Shown: positions 34,194-43,852, numbered from the stretch's first letter. The stretch is 64,000 nt of DNA from JAJXXT01 sp963764465 (GCA_963764465.1 CAVXSO010000003.1:62001-126000); one strand, 5' to 3'. Numbers and translations: made by a program. The notes: generated by a model from the letters alone, not told the origin.

Positions 34194-35276
34194 ATGAGCA
34201 CGCCGCATCTGCTGACGCCCGTCACCTTCCGTTCCGTCACCGCGCGCAACCGCATCGCCGTCTCGCCGATGTGCCAGTACTCCGCGACCGACGGGCTCGG
34301 CGACGAATGGCACATCCAGCATCTCGGCGCGCGCGCCATGGGCGGGGCGGGGATCGTCTTCACCGAGGCCACGCATGTCGCGGCGGACGCACGCATCACA
34401 CCGGGCTGTCTTGGCCTCTACAACGACGCACACGAGGAACTCCTCGCCCGCGTGGTGAAGCTGATCGAGTATGGCGGGGCCGTGGCCGGGATCCAGCTGG
34501 CCCATGCCGGGCGCAAGGGCAGCACGGTGCGGCCATGGGATGGCGCGCGCAGCCTCACCGAGGATGAAGGCGCGTGGGAGACGCATGCACCGAGCGCCAT
34601 TCCGTTCGGCGAGGGCTACGCGACGCCCGCTGCCTTCACCGCCAACGAGATCGCGCGCGTGATCGAGGAATTCGCTGCCAGCGCCGCGCGCGCGCGCCGG
34701 GCTGGCTTCAAGATCATCGAGCTGCACGGCGCGCACGGCTATCTCGGCCACGAGTTCCTCTCGCCCATCGCCAACCGCCGGACCGATGCCTGGGGCGGCG
34801 ATCTCGCTGGCCGCGGCCGTTTCCTGATGGAAATGATCGAGGCGGTGCGCGGTGAGTGGCCGGAGGAGCTGCCGCTTTTCGTGCGGCTTTCCTGCGTGGA
34901 TTGGATGGCAGGGGGCATCACCATCGCGGACACGGTGGCACTGGCGAAGCGGCTCAAGGAGACCGGCAAGGTCGACCTCATCGACGCCTCGTCCGGCGGC
35001 ATTCTGGCGAAGGGGCCGGTGATCCCCTCGCTGCATCCGGGCTACCAGGTGCCATTCGCCGAGGCGATCCGCCACCAGGCGGGCATCGCGACGGCTGCGG
35101 TGGGCCTCATCACCAGCCCCCAGCACGCCGATGAGATCCTCGCCAACGGCCGCGCCGACCTGGTGCTGGTCGCCCGCGCGGTGCTGGCGGACCCAGCCTG
35201 GCCGCTACGCGCCGCGAAGGCGCTCGGCGGTGCCATCCAGGGCCCCAGGCAGTACGGCCGCGCGACCCTGCCTTAG
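34194..35276 (+). CDS. Old Yellow Enzyme family NADH:flavin oxidoreductase (YqjM/XenA-like)
   Basis: 360 residues from ATG 34194. FMN-dependent ene-reductase with the thermophilic-like YqjM layout: Cys27 in SPMCQYSA tunes the flavin, HAGRKGS follows, HGAHGYLGHEFLSP carries the substrate-binding His pair, VRLSCVDWMAGG and the C-terminal phosphate loop AVGLITSPQHADEIL and DLVLVARAVLADP. Divergent from the SDR gene. Reduces activated C=C bonds; the physiological substrate is unknown. Confidence 0.9.
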   Translation: MSTPHLLTPVTFRSVTARNRIAVSPMCQYSATDGLGDEWHIQHLGARAMGGAGIVFTEATHVAADARITPGCLGLYNDAHEELLARVVKLIEYGGAVAGIQLAHAGRKGSTVRPWDGARSLTEDEGAWETHAPSAIPFGEGYATPAAFTANEIARVIEEFAASAARARRAGFKIIELHGAHGYLGHEFLSPIANRRTDAWGGDLAGRGRFLMEMIEAVRGEWPEELPLFVRLSCVDWMAGGITIADTVALAKRLKETGKVDLIDASSGGILAKGPVIPSLHPGYQVPFAEAIRHQAGIATAAVGLITSPQHADEILANGRADLVLVARAVLADPAWPLRAAKALGGAIQGPRQYGRATLP

Positions 35277-35640
35277 CGCGCCCCTTTCAGGGTTGGCAGA
35301 GACAGTTGACGGTCTCGCCGTCGCGCTCGAAAAACCTGGTGGTGGCGGTGCTGGACCGCTCGCTCTGTGCTGAGAAGGTATTGACCAGACAACTGAGGCG
35401 ACGTCCGCACTTGCCGTTCAAAGCCGCAGACGGGCCGCGCCGGGAGCGCTTCCGACTAACCGGCCGATCTCACCTTGTGTTCTCCTTTGTTGGGCCGACC
35501 AAGGCGGACGGTAAGCAAACAGATGGGGCCCCCCGATCCGGACAAACCCGAAGGCGATGCCTTGCGGGCCTCACCTGAGGCCGCTATACGCCCGCCGCCC
35601 CTCCGGTCGGCATCGGCGGGGGCCAGCAAGGAGCATTCCC
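35277..35640. other. 364-base gap before rpmE
   Basis: Contains no gene I can support. An open frame of 90 codons (35306-35578) has no similarity and no ribosome binding site. The right part holds the rpmE promoter at 35562-35590. Nothing else is recognised. Confidence 0.5.
35562..35590 (+). promoter_or_regulatory. Putative rpmE promoter with embedded dyad
   Basis: TTGCGG (35562-35567), exact 17-base spacer, TATACG (35585-35590), 51 bases before the rpmE start. The spacer contains GGCCTC-ACCT-GAGGCC (35567-35582), a perfect 6+6 inverted repeat placed as a repressor site would be. Confidence 0.45.
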
Positions 35641-35871
35641 ATGAAGACGGGCATCCACCCCGAATACCACGAGATCAACGTCGTCATGACCGACGGCACC
35701 GAGTTCAAGACGCGGTCCTGCTACGGCGCGCCCGGCGACACGCTGCGGCTCGACATCGACCCGAAGTCGCACCCGGCGTGGACCGGCCAGCAGCGCATCG
35801 TCGACACAGGCGGTCAGGTCGCGAAGTTCAACAAGCGCTTCGCCGGCATTGGCGCCCGCAAATCCTCCTGA
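35641..35871 (+). CDS. rpmE: 50S ribosomal protein L31
   Basis: 76 residues from ATG 35641 (MKTGIHPEYHEINVVMTDG), preceded by AAGGAG. Matches the alphaproteobacterial L31 pattern SCYGAPGDTLRLDIDPKSHPAW and DTGGQVAKFNKRF. The CxxC zinc pairs of C+ forms are missing, so this is a zinc-independent (C-) type. Sits at the subunit interface of the 50S central protuberance. Confidence 0.95.
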   Translation: MKTGIHPEYHEINVVMTDGTEFKTRSCYGAPGDTLRLDIDPKSHPAWTGQQRIVDTGGQVAKFNKRFAGIGARKSS

Positions 35872-35894
35872 TCCAGACTCTGTCTCTCTGAACG

Positions 35895-35920
35895 GGCCGC
35901 CCTCTTGAAGGGGGGCGGCC
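35895..35920 (+). terminator. Hairpin after rpmE
   Basis: GGCCGCCC (35895-35902) pairs with GGGCGGCC (35913-35920) over a 10-base loop, 24 bases after the rpmE stop. No T tract follows. The same bases overlap the RpoH-like promoter of hsp20. Confidence 0.4.
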
Positions 35921-35932
35921 TGCGATCCATCT
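35904..35932 (+). promoter_or_regulatory. Putative RpoH (sigma32) promoter for hsp20
   Basis: CTTGAA (35904-35909), 17-base spacer, CCATCT (35927-35932). This resembles the alphaproteobacterial heat-shock consensus CTTGAA-N17/18-CYTAT-T. It would give a transcript start near 35939 and a leader of about 94 bases. Confidence 0.45.
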
Positions 35933-36006
35933 CCTGAGCTGTCGGCGGTGCCCATGCGGGGCCGCTGGGTCTGCCGGCGCCGGCCCAACCGGGCGGCGCG
36001 TACAAA

Positions 36007-36026
36007 ACCTTGCTGACTCAGGAGGT
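36007..36026 (+). promoter_or_regulatory. ROSE-type RNA thermometer core at hsp20
   Basis: ACCUUGCU-GACUC-AGGAGGU forms a hairpin in which UUGCU (36010-36014) pairs with AGGA of the Shine-Dalgarno (36020-36023), with a bulged G at 36012 and a U-G pair. This U(U/C)GCU/AGGA helix with a bulged G is the hallmark of ROSE elements that block hsp20 translation until heat melts it. The upstream leader is GC-rich and foldable. The ATG lies seven bases after the hairpin. Confidence 0.7.
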
Positions 36027-36032
36027 CGCATC

Positions 36033-36473
36033 ATGAATACGCTCAACCTGTCCCCCTTGTTCCGCACCGCGATCGGCTTCGACCGGCTCGCGCGGCTGAT
36101 GGACACCGCGGCGGCGGACGTCGCCTACCCGCCCTACAACATCGAGAAGACCGGCGATGATTCCTACGCGATCACGATGGCGGTGGCCGGCTTCGGCCCC
36201 GAGGACATCGAGGTCACGGTCAAGGAGAACACGCTGGTGGTCGCTGGCCGCGCCGGCCAGGAGACCGCAGGCGGCGAGGTGCTGTACCGCGGCATCGCCG
36301 GCCGCGCCTTCGAGCGACGCTTCGTGCTCGCGGACCACATCGTGGTCGACGGCGCGGACCTCAACAACGGCCTGCTGCGCGTGGAGTTGAAGCGCGTGGT
36401 GCCGGAGGCGCTGAAGCCTCGGCGCATCGCGATCAACGGCGGTTCCCGCCCGGCGTTGCAGGCCGCGGCGTAA
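36033..36473 (+). CDS. Small heat-shock protein, Hsp20 family (IbpA-like)
   Basis: 146 residues. Alpha-crystallin domain from about 35: YPPYNIEKTGDDSYAITMAV, VTVKENTLVVAG, YRGIAGRAFERRFVLADHI and NGLLRVELKRVVPE, ending in a short tail. N-terminal LSPLFRTAIGFDRL matches the IbpA group of alphaproteobacteria. ATP-independent holdase that binds unfolding proteins. Upstream RpoH-like promoter and ROSE thermometer, downstream strong terminator, so it is a single-gene transcript. Confidence 0.93.
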   Translation: MNTLNLSPLFRTAIGFDRLARLMDTAAADVAYPPYNIEKTGDDSYAITMAVAGFGPEDIEVTVKENTLVVAGRAGQETAGGEVLYRGIAGRAFERRFVLADHIVVDGADLNNGLLRVELKRVVPEALKPRRIAINGGSRPALQAAA

Positions 36474-36497
36474 CCGCGTCTCGCGATCCAAACGGGG

Positions 36498-36523
36498 GAG
36501 GGGGCGGCGACGCCCCCTCTTTT
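36498..36523 (+). terminator. Strong terminator after hsp20
   Basis: GAGGGGGC (36498-36505) and GCCCCCTC (36512-36519) make an 8-bp GC-rich stem over a 6-base loop, followed by TTTT. 25 bases after the hsp20 stop. Also near the end of the convergent DUF1192 gene. Confidence 0.75.
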
Positions 36524-36527
36524 CGTA

Positions 36528-36719
36528 TCAGCCCTTCTTGAAGAACGCGTCGGCCGCCGCGCGGTGGGCGCCCTTGCGCATGATATCGGCCTCGGCGCGC
36601 GCGATCTCCTCGCGCAGCTCCCCGATATAGGCCTCCAGCTCCGCCACGCCCCAGGAATCCAGCACCGGCCGCTCCAGCCGCGGCCGCTTGCGTGGCAGAT
36701 CGTCCTCATCCTCGCGCAT
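36528..36719 (-). CDS. DUF1192 family protein
   Basis: 63 residues from ATG 36719. MREDEDDLPRKRPRLERP then SWGVAELEAYIGELREEIARA, a short coiled-coil, matches DUF1192, which is common in alphaproteobacteria. Function unknown. Divergent from trcR; a shared regulatory region of 150 bases lies between. Confidence 0.75.
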   Translation of the reverse strand: MREDEDDLPRKRPRLERPVLDSWGVAELEAYIGELREEIARAEADIMRKGAHRAAADAFFKKG

Positions 36720-36741
36720 GGGCGCCACCTTCGTCCGTCCC

Positions 36742-36770
36742 TTGACCCCATCCTGCCAGGGGGTCATATC
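36742..36770 (+). promoter_or_regulatory. Putative trcR promoter overlapped by a dyad
   Basis: TTGACC (36742-36747), 17-base spacer, CATATC (36765-36770). TGACCCC (36743-36749) and GGGGTCA (36760-36766) form an exact 7+7 inverted repeat with 10 bases between, spanning the -35 box and the spacer. This is well placed for a repressor or for autoregulation by TrcR. Confidence 0.45.
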
Positions 36771-36869
36771 CGCGCCAACCCGGCCCGGCCCTCGCATCAC
36801 GGGGCCGCGCGCATGCCCAGGCGCTTTTTCCCGAGCGCAGCCCCCCAACGCCGATCCAAGGTGAGCACG

Positions 36870-37451
36870 ATGAACCTGCCCCTGATGCCCAAGGCCACCG
36901 CCGTGTGGCTGATCGACAAGACCGGCCTTACCTTCGAGCAGATCGGCACGTTCTGCGGCATGCACCCGCTCGAAGTGCAGGCGATCGCGGACGGGGAGGT
37001 GGCGCAGGGCATCGTCGGTTACGATCCGGTCGCCAACATGCAGGTAACGGCGGAGGAGATCCGCCGCGGGGAGGCGGACCCGTCACACCGGCTCAAGCTG
37101 CTGCCCTCGGCGCTGCCGCAGCCCAAGCGCCTGCGCGGCGCCCGCTACACGCCGGTTGCCAAGCGCAACGACCGGCCGAATGGCATCGCCTATCTGCTGC
37201 GCAACTTCCCGCAGCTTGAGATCAACGACGTGGCCAAGCTTATGGGAACGACGAAGGACACGGTCATCAAGGTGCGCGACCGCACGCACTGGAACGCGGC
37301 GAATATCAAGCCGCAGGATCCGGTGATCCTCGGCCTGTGCGGCCAGACCGACCTCAACGCCGCGGTCGCACGCGCCTCCGAGCGCCGTACCAGGCGTGGC
37401 GAGGCCGTGCCGGTCCCGCCGCCGCCGTCGGTCGAGGACGAAGCCGCCTAA
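36870..37451 (+). CDS. trcR: DUF1013 cell-cycle transcriptional regulator TrcR
   Basis: 193 residues from ATG 36870. MNLPLMPKATAVWLIDKTGL, TFEQIGTFCGMHPLEVQAIA, IAYLLRNFPQLEINDVAKLM and TVIKVRDRTHWNAANI match DUF1013. This family is confined to alphaproteobacteria and includes TrcR, which is tied to the CtrA/GcrA cell-cycle network. Contains a helix-turn-helix-like segment (EQIGTFCGMHPLEV). Pro-rich acidic tail. Overlaps the convergent DUF465 gene by 4 bases. Confidence 0.85.
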   Translation: MNLPLMPKATAVWLIDKTGLTFEQIGTFCGMHPLEVQAIADGEVAQGIVGYDPVANMQVTAEEIRRGEADPSHRLKLLPSALPQPKRLRGARYTPVAKRNDRPNGIAYLLRNFPQLEINDVAKLMGTTKDTVIKVRDRTHWNAANIKPQDPVILGLCGQTDLNAAVARASERRTRRGEAVPVPPPPSVEDEAA

Positions 37452-37615
37452 TTCGTTCGCAGCCGCTCCATTTCCTCCTTCAGGCGCAGTTTCTCGACCT
37501 TGAGCCGCGAGAGACGCATGTCATCCGGGCGGGGGCGGCTGCCCTCCTCGGCGATCCGCGTTTCCAGGTCCGCATGACGGCTGCGCAGGGACTCGATGCG
37601 CGACTGCAGGCTCAT
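37448..37615 (-). CDS. DUF465 (YdcH-like) small coiled-coil protein
   Basis: 55 residues: MSLQSRIESLRSRHADLETR is followed by RPRPDDMRLSRLKVEKLRLK and ends MERLRTN. The pattern HADLE...I...L..LK..KLxLKEEM is DUF465/YdcH. Preceded by a GGAGGTGTC ribosome binding site. Function unknown. Convergent overlap with trcR (TTAG/CTAA). Confidence 0.8.
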   Translation of the reverse strand: MSLQSRIESLRSRHADLETRIAEEGSRPRPDDMRLSRLKVEKLRLKEEMERLRTN

Positions 37616-37806
37616 GACACCTCCTACGGCTGATCGTCCGCGGGCGTGCCGGTTTTGGCCCCCTTTGGGGCGAGATCACGCCCACGGTGGAAGGATGCTA
37701 GACCCGGTCCGGCACCGAAGGCGACCAAATTCGTGGCCATGATTCGCATCCGAGCCGGGCAAGCTTTGCCGTTCCATTCCGTGTTGCGAACGCCTATCAC
37801 TGGCGC

Positions 37807-38010
37807 ATGCTTCCCGACCGTGATTCCCTGCTGAGCCGGCTGCATGAGCTGCGCAGCGAACACCGAGACCTCGACACCGTGATCTCCCGCCTGACGGAAT
37901 CCGGTCCTACCGACCAGCTTCACCTGCAGCGCCTCAAGAAGCGCAAGCTGCTGCTGAAGGACGAGATCGCCTGGCTGGAGTCCCGCCTGATCCCGGACTC
38001 CATCGCGTGA
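37807..38010 (+). CDS. DUF465 (YdcH-like) protein, second paralog
   Basis: 67 residues from ATG 37807: SLLSRLHELRSEHRDLDTVI then LHLQRLKKRKLLLKDEIAWL, the DUF465 helix-hairpin pattern. A second copy of the family faces away 190 bases upstream (37448-37615). Its stop overlaps the purE GTG (GTGA), so it is translated with purE. Function unknown. Confidence 0.8.
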   Translation: MLPDRDSLLSRLHELRSEHRDLDTVISRLTESGPTDQLHLQRLKKRKLLLKDEIAWLESRLIPDSIA

Positions 38011-38537
38011 CCGCGAAGCCGGAGGCGCCGCTGGTGGGGGTGGTGATGGGTAGCCGCTCTGACTGGGCGACGATGTGCCATGCCGCGGAGACGCTGGCCG
38101 CCCTCGGCGTGCCGCACGAATCGCGGGTGGTCTCCGCCCATCGCACCCCGCTGCGACTCACGCGGTACGCCACCGAGGCGCGCGGCAGGGGTTTGCGTGT
38201 CATCATAGCTGGCGCCGGCGGGGCGGCGCATCTGCCGGGGATGCTGGCCGCCCACACCAGCCTGCCAGTACTTGGTGTTCCGGTTGAGAGTCATGCCCTC
38301 AAGGGCATGGATTCATTGCTTTCCATCGTGCAGATGCCGGCCGGCGTTCCGGTGGGGACGCTGGCAATCGGCAAGGCGGGGGCAGTCAACGCCGCCTTGT
38401 TCGCCGCCGCCATCCTGGCCGGCGGCGACGCCGCGCTGGCCACCCGGCTCGATGCCTGGCGGCAACGTCAGACCGATTCGGTTCCCGATTTGCCCTCCGA
38501 TTCCCTCGCCGAGTTGTATGCCGAGTCGCAAGGCTGA
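38007..38537 (+). CDS. purE: N5-carboxyaminoimidazole ribonucleotide mutase
   Basis: Converts N5-CAIR to CAIR in purine synthesis. 176 residues from GTG 38007, inside the previous stop. GVVMGSRSDWATMCHA binds the nucleotide; SRVVSAHRTPLRL carries the catalytic His; IIAGAGGAAHLPGMLAAHT and PVGTLAIGKAGAVNAALFA are family motifs. Overlaps purK by 20 bases. The slightly extended N-terminus (MTAKPEAPL) is normal. Confidence 0.95.
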   Translation: MTAKPEAPLVGVVMGSRSDWATMCHAAETLAALGVPHESRVVSAHRTPLRLTRYATEARGRGLRVIIAGAGGAAHLPGMLAAHTSLPVLGVPVESHALKGMDSLLSIVQMPAGVPVGTLAIGKAGAVNAALFAAAILAGGDAALATRLDAWRQRQTDSVPDLPSDSLAELYAESQG

Positions 38538-39684
38538 ATCGGCGCCGTTCCCGCTGCCGCCCAACGCCACCATCGGCATCATCGGTGGCGGGCAGCTCGG
38601 GCGCATGTCGGCACTCGCCGCCGCCCGCCTCGGCCTGCGCTGCCACGTCCTGACGCCGGAGGCCGACAGCCCGGCGGGACAGGTCTGTGCCGGCACCACC
38701 CATGGCGACTACGACGACCCCGTGGCGCTGCACCGCTTCGCGGAGAGCGTGGACGTCGTAACGTTCGAGTTCGAGAACGTGAGTGCCGAGGGTCTGGACC
38801 TTCTCGCCTCGCTGCGCCCGGTGCGCCCGGCGCCTGCCATCCTGCGCATCTCCCAGAACCGGGCCGCCGAGAAGCGGTTTCTCAATGGCGCCGGGGCCGC
38901 CACCGCGCCATGGCGGCCCGTTGCCTCGCTCGCCGAGTTGGAAGCCGCGGTGGCGGAGCTTGGCCTGCCTGCGGTGCTGAAGACGACGCGGCTGGGCTAT
39001 GACGGCAAGGGCCAGGCGGTGCTTTGCGCGCCAGGCGATCTTGCGACCGCATTCGAGGAACTGCATCCCAAGCCGCTGATCCTCGAAGGTTTTGTTGATT
39101 TTTCGCACGAGGTCAGCGTGATCGTCGCCCGTGGCAGCGATGGCACCATCTCCTGCTTCGACGCGGTGGAGAACCGCCACCGCGACCAGATCCTTGACCT
39201 CACGCTCGCTCCGGCGCGCATCGCGCCGGATGTTGCCGTCGCGGCCCAGGACACCGCGCGGCGCGTGGCGGAGGCGCTGGACTTGGTCGGCCTGCTGGCC
39301 GTCGAGATGTTCGTTGCCGCGGATGGCCGCGTGCTGGTCAACGAGATCGCGCCGCGCCCGCATAATTCCGGGCACTGGACGATCGATGCCTGCCCGGTGA
39401 GCCAGTTCGAGATGCATATTCGCGCCGTCGCCGGCCTGCCGCTGCCGCCGGCCGTGCGTCATGCCGACGCCGTGATGAAGAACCTCGTCGGCCCGGAGGA
39501 GGCGGCGCTGTGGCCCGCGATCCTCGCCACGCCGGGGCTTTGCGCGCATCTCTACGGCAAGCACGAGGCGCGCCCCGGCCGCAAGATGGGCCATGTGACC
39601 CGGCTGTTCGCCAAGGGCGCGCTGCCGGGCGACGAAGGCGTGGCGCTGGCGCTCGGGCCCGTCCCTATGGCGCGCGGCGGCTGA
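38518..39684 (+). CDS. purK: N5-carboxyaminoimidazole ribonucleotide synthase
   Basis: ATP-grasp enzyme that carboxylates AIR to N5-CAIR. 388 residues from ATG 38518 in the end of purE; the frame is open further upstream but is antisense-free purE in another frame. Motifs: IGIIGGGQLGRMSALAA, VTFEFENVS, ATP-grasp loop KTTRLGYDGKGQAVL, EVSVIVAR and EIAPRPHNSGHWTIDA. The gene ends inside the convergent deoxyribosyltransferase-like gene (20-base overlap). Confidence 0.95.
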   Translation: MPSRKAESAPFPLPPNATIGIIGGGQLGRMSALAAARLGLRCHVLTPEADSPAGQVCAGTTHGDYDDPVALHRFAESVDVVTFEFENVSAEGLDLLASLRPVRPAPAILRISQNRAAEKRFLNGAGAATAPWRPVASLAELEAAVAELGLPAVLKTTRLGYDGKGQAVLCAPGDLATAFEELHPKPLILEGFVDFSHEVSVIVARGSDGTISCFDAVENRHRDQILDLTLAPARIAPDVAVAAQDTARRVAEALDLVGLLAVEMFVAADGRVLVNEIAPRPHNSGHWTIDACPVSQFEMHIRAVAGLPLPPAVRHADAVMKNLVGPEEAALWPAILATPGLCAHLYGKHEARPGRKMGHVTRLFAKGALPGDEGVALALGPVPMARGG

Positions 39685-40204
39685 GAGCGAAGGCGGCACG
39701 CCGCAGCGCCGCGAGGTCGGACCAGATCCCGGCCGGGGCGACGTTCTCCACCTCCACCCGTCCGCCGCTGGCGACGATCGCGCCCTCGATCATCAGGTTG
39801 TCACTAGGACAATATTCCTCGATCAGCATGCCGTCACGGTCGCGCGTGCCGCCACCGGCCCAGGCGCGGGTGCGAGTGGCAAAGGGGGCGGCGACGTTGC
39901 TCCAACCCCAAAGGTGAAGGCCGCGAGCCCGTGCGAAGCCGAGTTCGAACACGGTACCGGCATCGGCGCTCGGCCCGCGGAACGGGGTGAGGTTGGCGAC
40001 CAGCGCCTGGCACGAGGCGATATGCGCCTCGTTCGCCGCCGCGATCCGGTAGGCTTCCGGCAGCGCGGGATCAGGCGGGGAAGGCGGCCTGTCGAGGGGG
40101 AAGACGCCGATGAGGCCAAACTCGGCGAGCACCGCCTTGAGCGCGGCGCCGCGCCGTTCCGGCTCCGGCAGGAACACGTCCGGTCCCGCGAGATAGACCC
40201 GCAT
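39665..40204 (-). CDS. Nucleoside 2-deoxyribosyltransferase family protein
   Basis: 179 residues. MRVYLAGPDVFLPEP is the family N-terminus (substrate loop), ANEAHIASCQALVANLTPFR and DAGTVFELGFARARG (catalytic Glu expected in TVFELG) follow. Members move deoxyribose between bases or hydrolyse deoxynucleotides such as 5-hydroxymethyl-dUMP. Convergent with purK, 73 bases from ndk. The exact activity is open. Confidence 0.85.
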   Translation of the reverse strand: MRVYLAGPDVFLPEPERRGAALKAVLAEFGLIGVFPLDRPPSPPDPALPEAYRIAAANEAHIASCQALVANLTPFRGPSADAGTVFELGFARARGLHLWGWSNVAAPFATRTRAWAGGGTRDRDGMLIEEYCPSDNLMIEGAIVASGGRVEVENVAPAGIWSDLAALRRAAFALSRRAP

Positions 40205-40277
40205 CCTGTCCGCTCCCTGATCCGCCCATGACTCGCTGGCGGATCAGTGAAGCGGGCGGCGCGGCCTCAGTCCAGTT

Positions 40278-40700
40278 TCAACCGACGATGTCGAGGCCGG
40301 AGAAGAAGAACGCGACCTCGATCGCGGCATTCTCCAGGCTGTCCGAGCCGTGCACGGAATTGGCCTCGATGCTCTCGGCGAACTCCTTGCGGATGGTGCC
40401 GGGGGCGGCGTTGGCGGGGTTGGTGGCACCCATCACCTCGCGGTTGCGCGCGACGGCGTTCTCGCCCTCGAGCACCTGCACCACGACGGGACCGGAGACC
40501 ATGAAGGTCACCAGGTCGCGAAAGAAGGGCCGCTCCTTGTGGACGGCGTAGAACGCCTCGGCCTGCGCCGTGGTCAGCCGGATGCGGCGCTGGGCGACGA
40601 TGCGCAGGCCCGCGCCCTCGAACTTGGCGTTGATCGCGCCCGTCAGGTTGCGGCGCGTGGCATCGGGTTTGATGATCGACAGCGTGCGCTCGAGCGCCAT
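40278..40700 (-). CDS. ndk: Nucleoside-diphosphate kinase
   Basis: 140 residues from ATG 40700. Transfers the gamma-phosphate from ATP to NDPs through a phospho-His. The catalytic His117 lies in SVHGSDS; LSIIKPDATRRN, GATNPANAAPGTIRKEF and the Kpn-loop region are present. Same length as E. coli Ndk (143). Divergent from the ABC-F gene, 119 bases between. Confidence 0.97.
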   Translation of the reverse strand: MALERTLSIIKPDATRRNLTGAINAKFEGAGLRIVAQRRIRLTTAQAEAFYAVHKERPFFRDLVTFMVSGPVVVQVLEGENAVARNREVMGATNPANAAPGTIRKEFAESIEANSVHGSDSLENAAIEVAFFFSGLDIVG

Positions 40701-40819
40701 GGGGAGGGCCTTTCGTCCAGTTTTCCGGTGGGCGCGGGGCCTTAGCGCGGCGGCCTTTCCCCGGCAACCCCTGCGACCCCCCTTTCGCCATCCGCCGCGC
40801 GGCGGCAAAACCCGCTCCC

Positions 40820-42679
<1,860 letters not shown>

Positions 42680-42680
42680 C

Positions 42681-43082
42681 ATGAAGCTGATGGGCGGATG
42701 CCATTGCGGCGCGGTGCGCTACGAAACCGAGGCCGAGCCGTTTGATGCGACGATCTGCCATTGCACCGATTGCCGCCGCGTTGCCGGGGCGCCGATGGTC
42801 GCCTGGTTCACCGTGCCACCGGAGACGTTTCGTATCGTCAAGGGCGCACCGTGCCGCTACGCATCCAGCGCCCGCGTGGAACGCAGCTTCTGCGCCGATT
42901 GCGGCACGCCGCTGACCTACCGCCATCTCGACCTCTCGCGCGGGCTCGACATCACCACCGCGAGCCTCGACGATCCCGCGCTGGTGCCGCCGCGCGACCA
43001 TGTCTTCTTCGCGAGCCACCTCCCCTGGGTGATCCCCGGCGACGGATTGCGGCGCTACGCGACGACGCGCAAGGCGGGATGA
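42681..43082 (+). CDS. GFA (glutathione-dependent formaldehyde-activating) family protein
   Basis: 133 residues. Zinc ligands: GCHCGAVRYE (CxC), CHCTDCRRVAG (CxxC) and FCADCGTPL (CxxC), the CENP-V/GFA fold. PMVAWFTVPPETFRIVKG follows. Members bind zinc and sometimes act on S-hydroxymethylglutathione; function here unproven. One base separates it from the ABC-F stop. Its 3' end overlaps convergent tyrA by 28 bases. Confidence 0.85.
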   Translation: MKLMGGCHCGAVRYETEAEPFDATICHCTDCRRVAGAPMVAWFTVPPETFRIVKGAPCRYASSARVERSFCADCGTPLTYRHLDLSRGLDITTASLDDPALVPPRDHVFFASHLPWVIPGDGLRRYATTRKAG

Positions 43083-43789
43083 GAGAGACGCGCTTCCACC
43101 TTATCCGCGGCGTCGCGGAAGTGCGCGCGCATCGCGGCGGCATGCGGGTTGGAATCGAGGATGGTGCGGAACAGCGCCTCGGAATCATGGCGCACCGTTT
43201 CCACCATGCGCAGCAGGTGGCGGAACGTGGGGGTCGCGAGCCGCGTTTCGCCGACGCCCATCTCCAGCACGATGCGCGCGAGCAGATGCGTGAGCCCCTG
43301 CACCGTCGCCATCTGCCGGTCATGCTCCTCCGCGGGCAGCTCCACCACGTCGAGCGACAGCGTTTCGGCCAGGAAACGAGAGACGAGAAGCCGTCGCCGC
43401 CCACGTCGTGCCGGGCAGACGGCGACCGGCAGGCCCGCGATACCGTCCTTGCCGCTCTGCGGCCCGAACAGGGGATGCGTGCCGACGATATCGACGTGCT
43501 CCGGCAGGATCGCGTCCAGCAGCGCGAGCGGCGCGGACTTCACCGAACAGACATCGATGACGAGGGCGCCGGGCGTCAGCATCGGGGCGATAGCGCGCGC
43601 GACATCCGCCAGCGCCGCGAGCGGCACGGCGAGGATTACGATGGGGCAGGCGGCGGCCTGCGCGAGGCTCGCGCCTGGCTGGGTTGGATCGTGCGCCACG
43701 ACCTCGGCATGCCGGGCGAGGTGCGTGCGGGCGAAGGCGCCGAACGCGCCGAGACCGATGAGGCCGATAGGGGAGCGAAGGGTGGTCAT
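43055..43789 (-). CDS. tyrA: Prephenate dehydrogenase family protein (TyrA), attenuated
   Basis: Oxidises prephenate (or arogenate) on the way to tyrosine. 244 residues from ATG 43789; slightly short for the family. NAD-binding IGLIGLGAFGAFA near the N-terminus, ILAVPLAALAD, VIDVCSVKSAPL, THPLFGPQSGKDG (conserved catalytic-His segment) and VQGLTHLLARIVLEMG. Dehydrogenase domain only, no ACT or mutase. Preceded by a leader peptide with tandem Tyr codons and a terminator, so expression is expected to fall when Tyr-tRNA is charged. Overlaps GFA at its 3' end. Confidence 0.88.
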   Translation of the reverse strand: MTTLRSPIGLIGLGAFGAFARTHLARHAEVVAHDPTQPGASLAQAAACPIVILAVPLAALADVARAIAPMLTPGALVIDVCSVKSAPLALLDAILPEHVDIVGTHPLFGPQSGKDGIAGLPVAVCPARRGRRRLLVSRFLAETLSLDVVELPAEEHDRQMATVQGLTHLLARIVLEMGVGETRLATPTFRHLLRMVETVRHDSEALFRTILDSNPHAAAMRAHFRDAADKVEARLSHPALRVVA

Positions 43790-43829
43790 GACGGCGTTTC
43801 CTTCTGGGGTTGCGCCGCCGCCGAACAAC

Positions 43830-43852
43830 AAAAAAGCCGCCCGGAGGCGGCA
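43830..43852 (-). terminator. tyrA attenuator terminator
   Basis: Minus strand GCCGCC-UCCG-GGCGGC with UUUUUU (A tract at plus 43830-43835), 40 bases before the tyrA ATG and downstream of the leader peptide. The 5' arm (43847-43852 with the flanking A) can instead pair with GCGGCA at 43874-43879, which is the antiterminator. Confidence 0.8.

Noticed and set aside
37658..37671. GCCCC...GGGGC hairpin as terminator
   Set aside because: No T tract on either strand and it does not follow a gene end.
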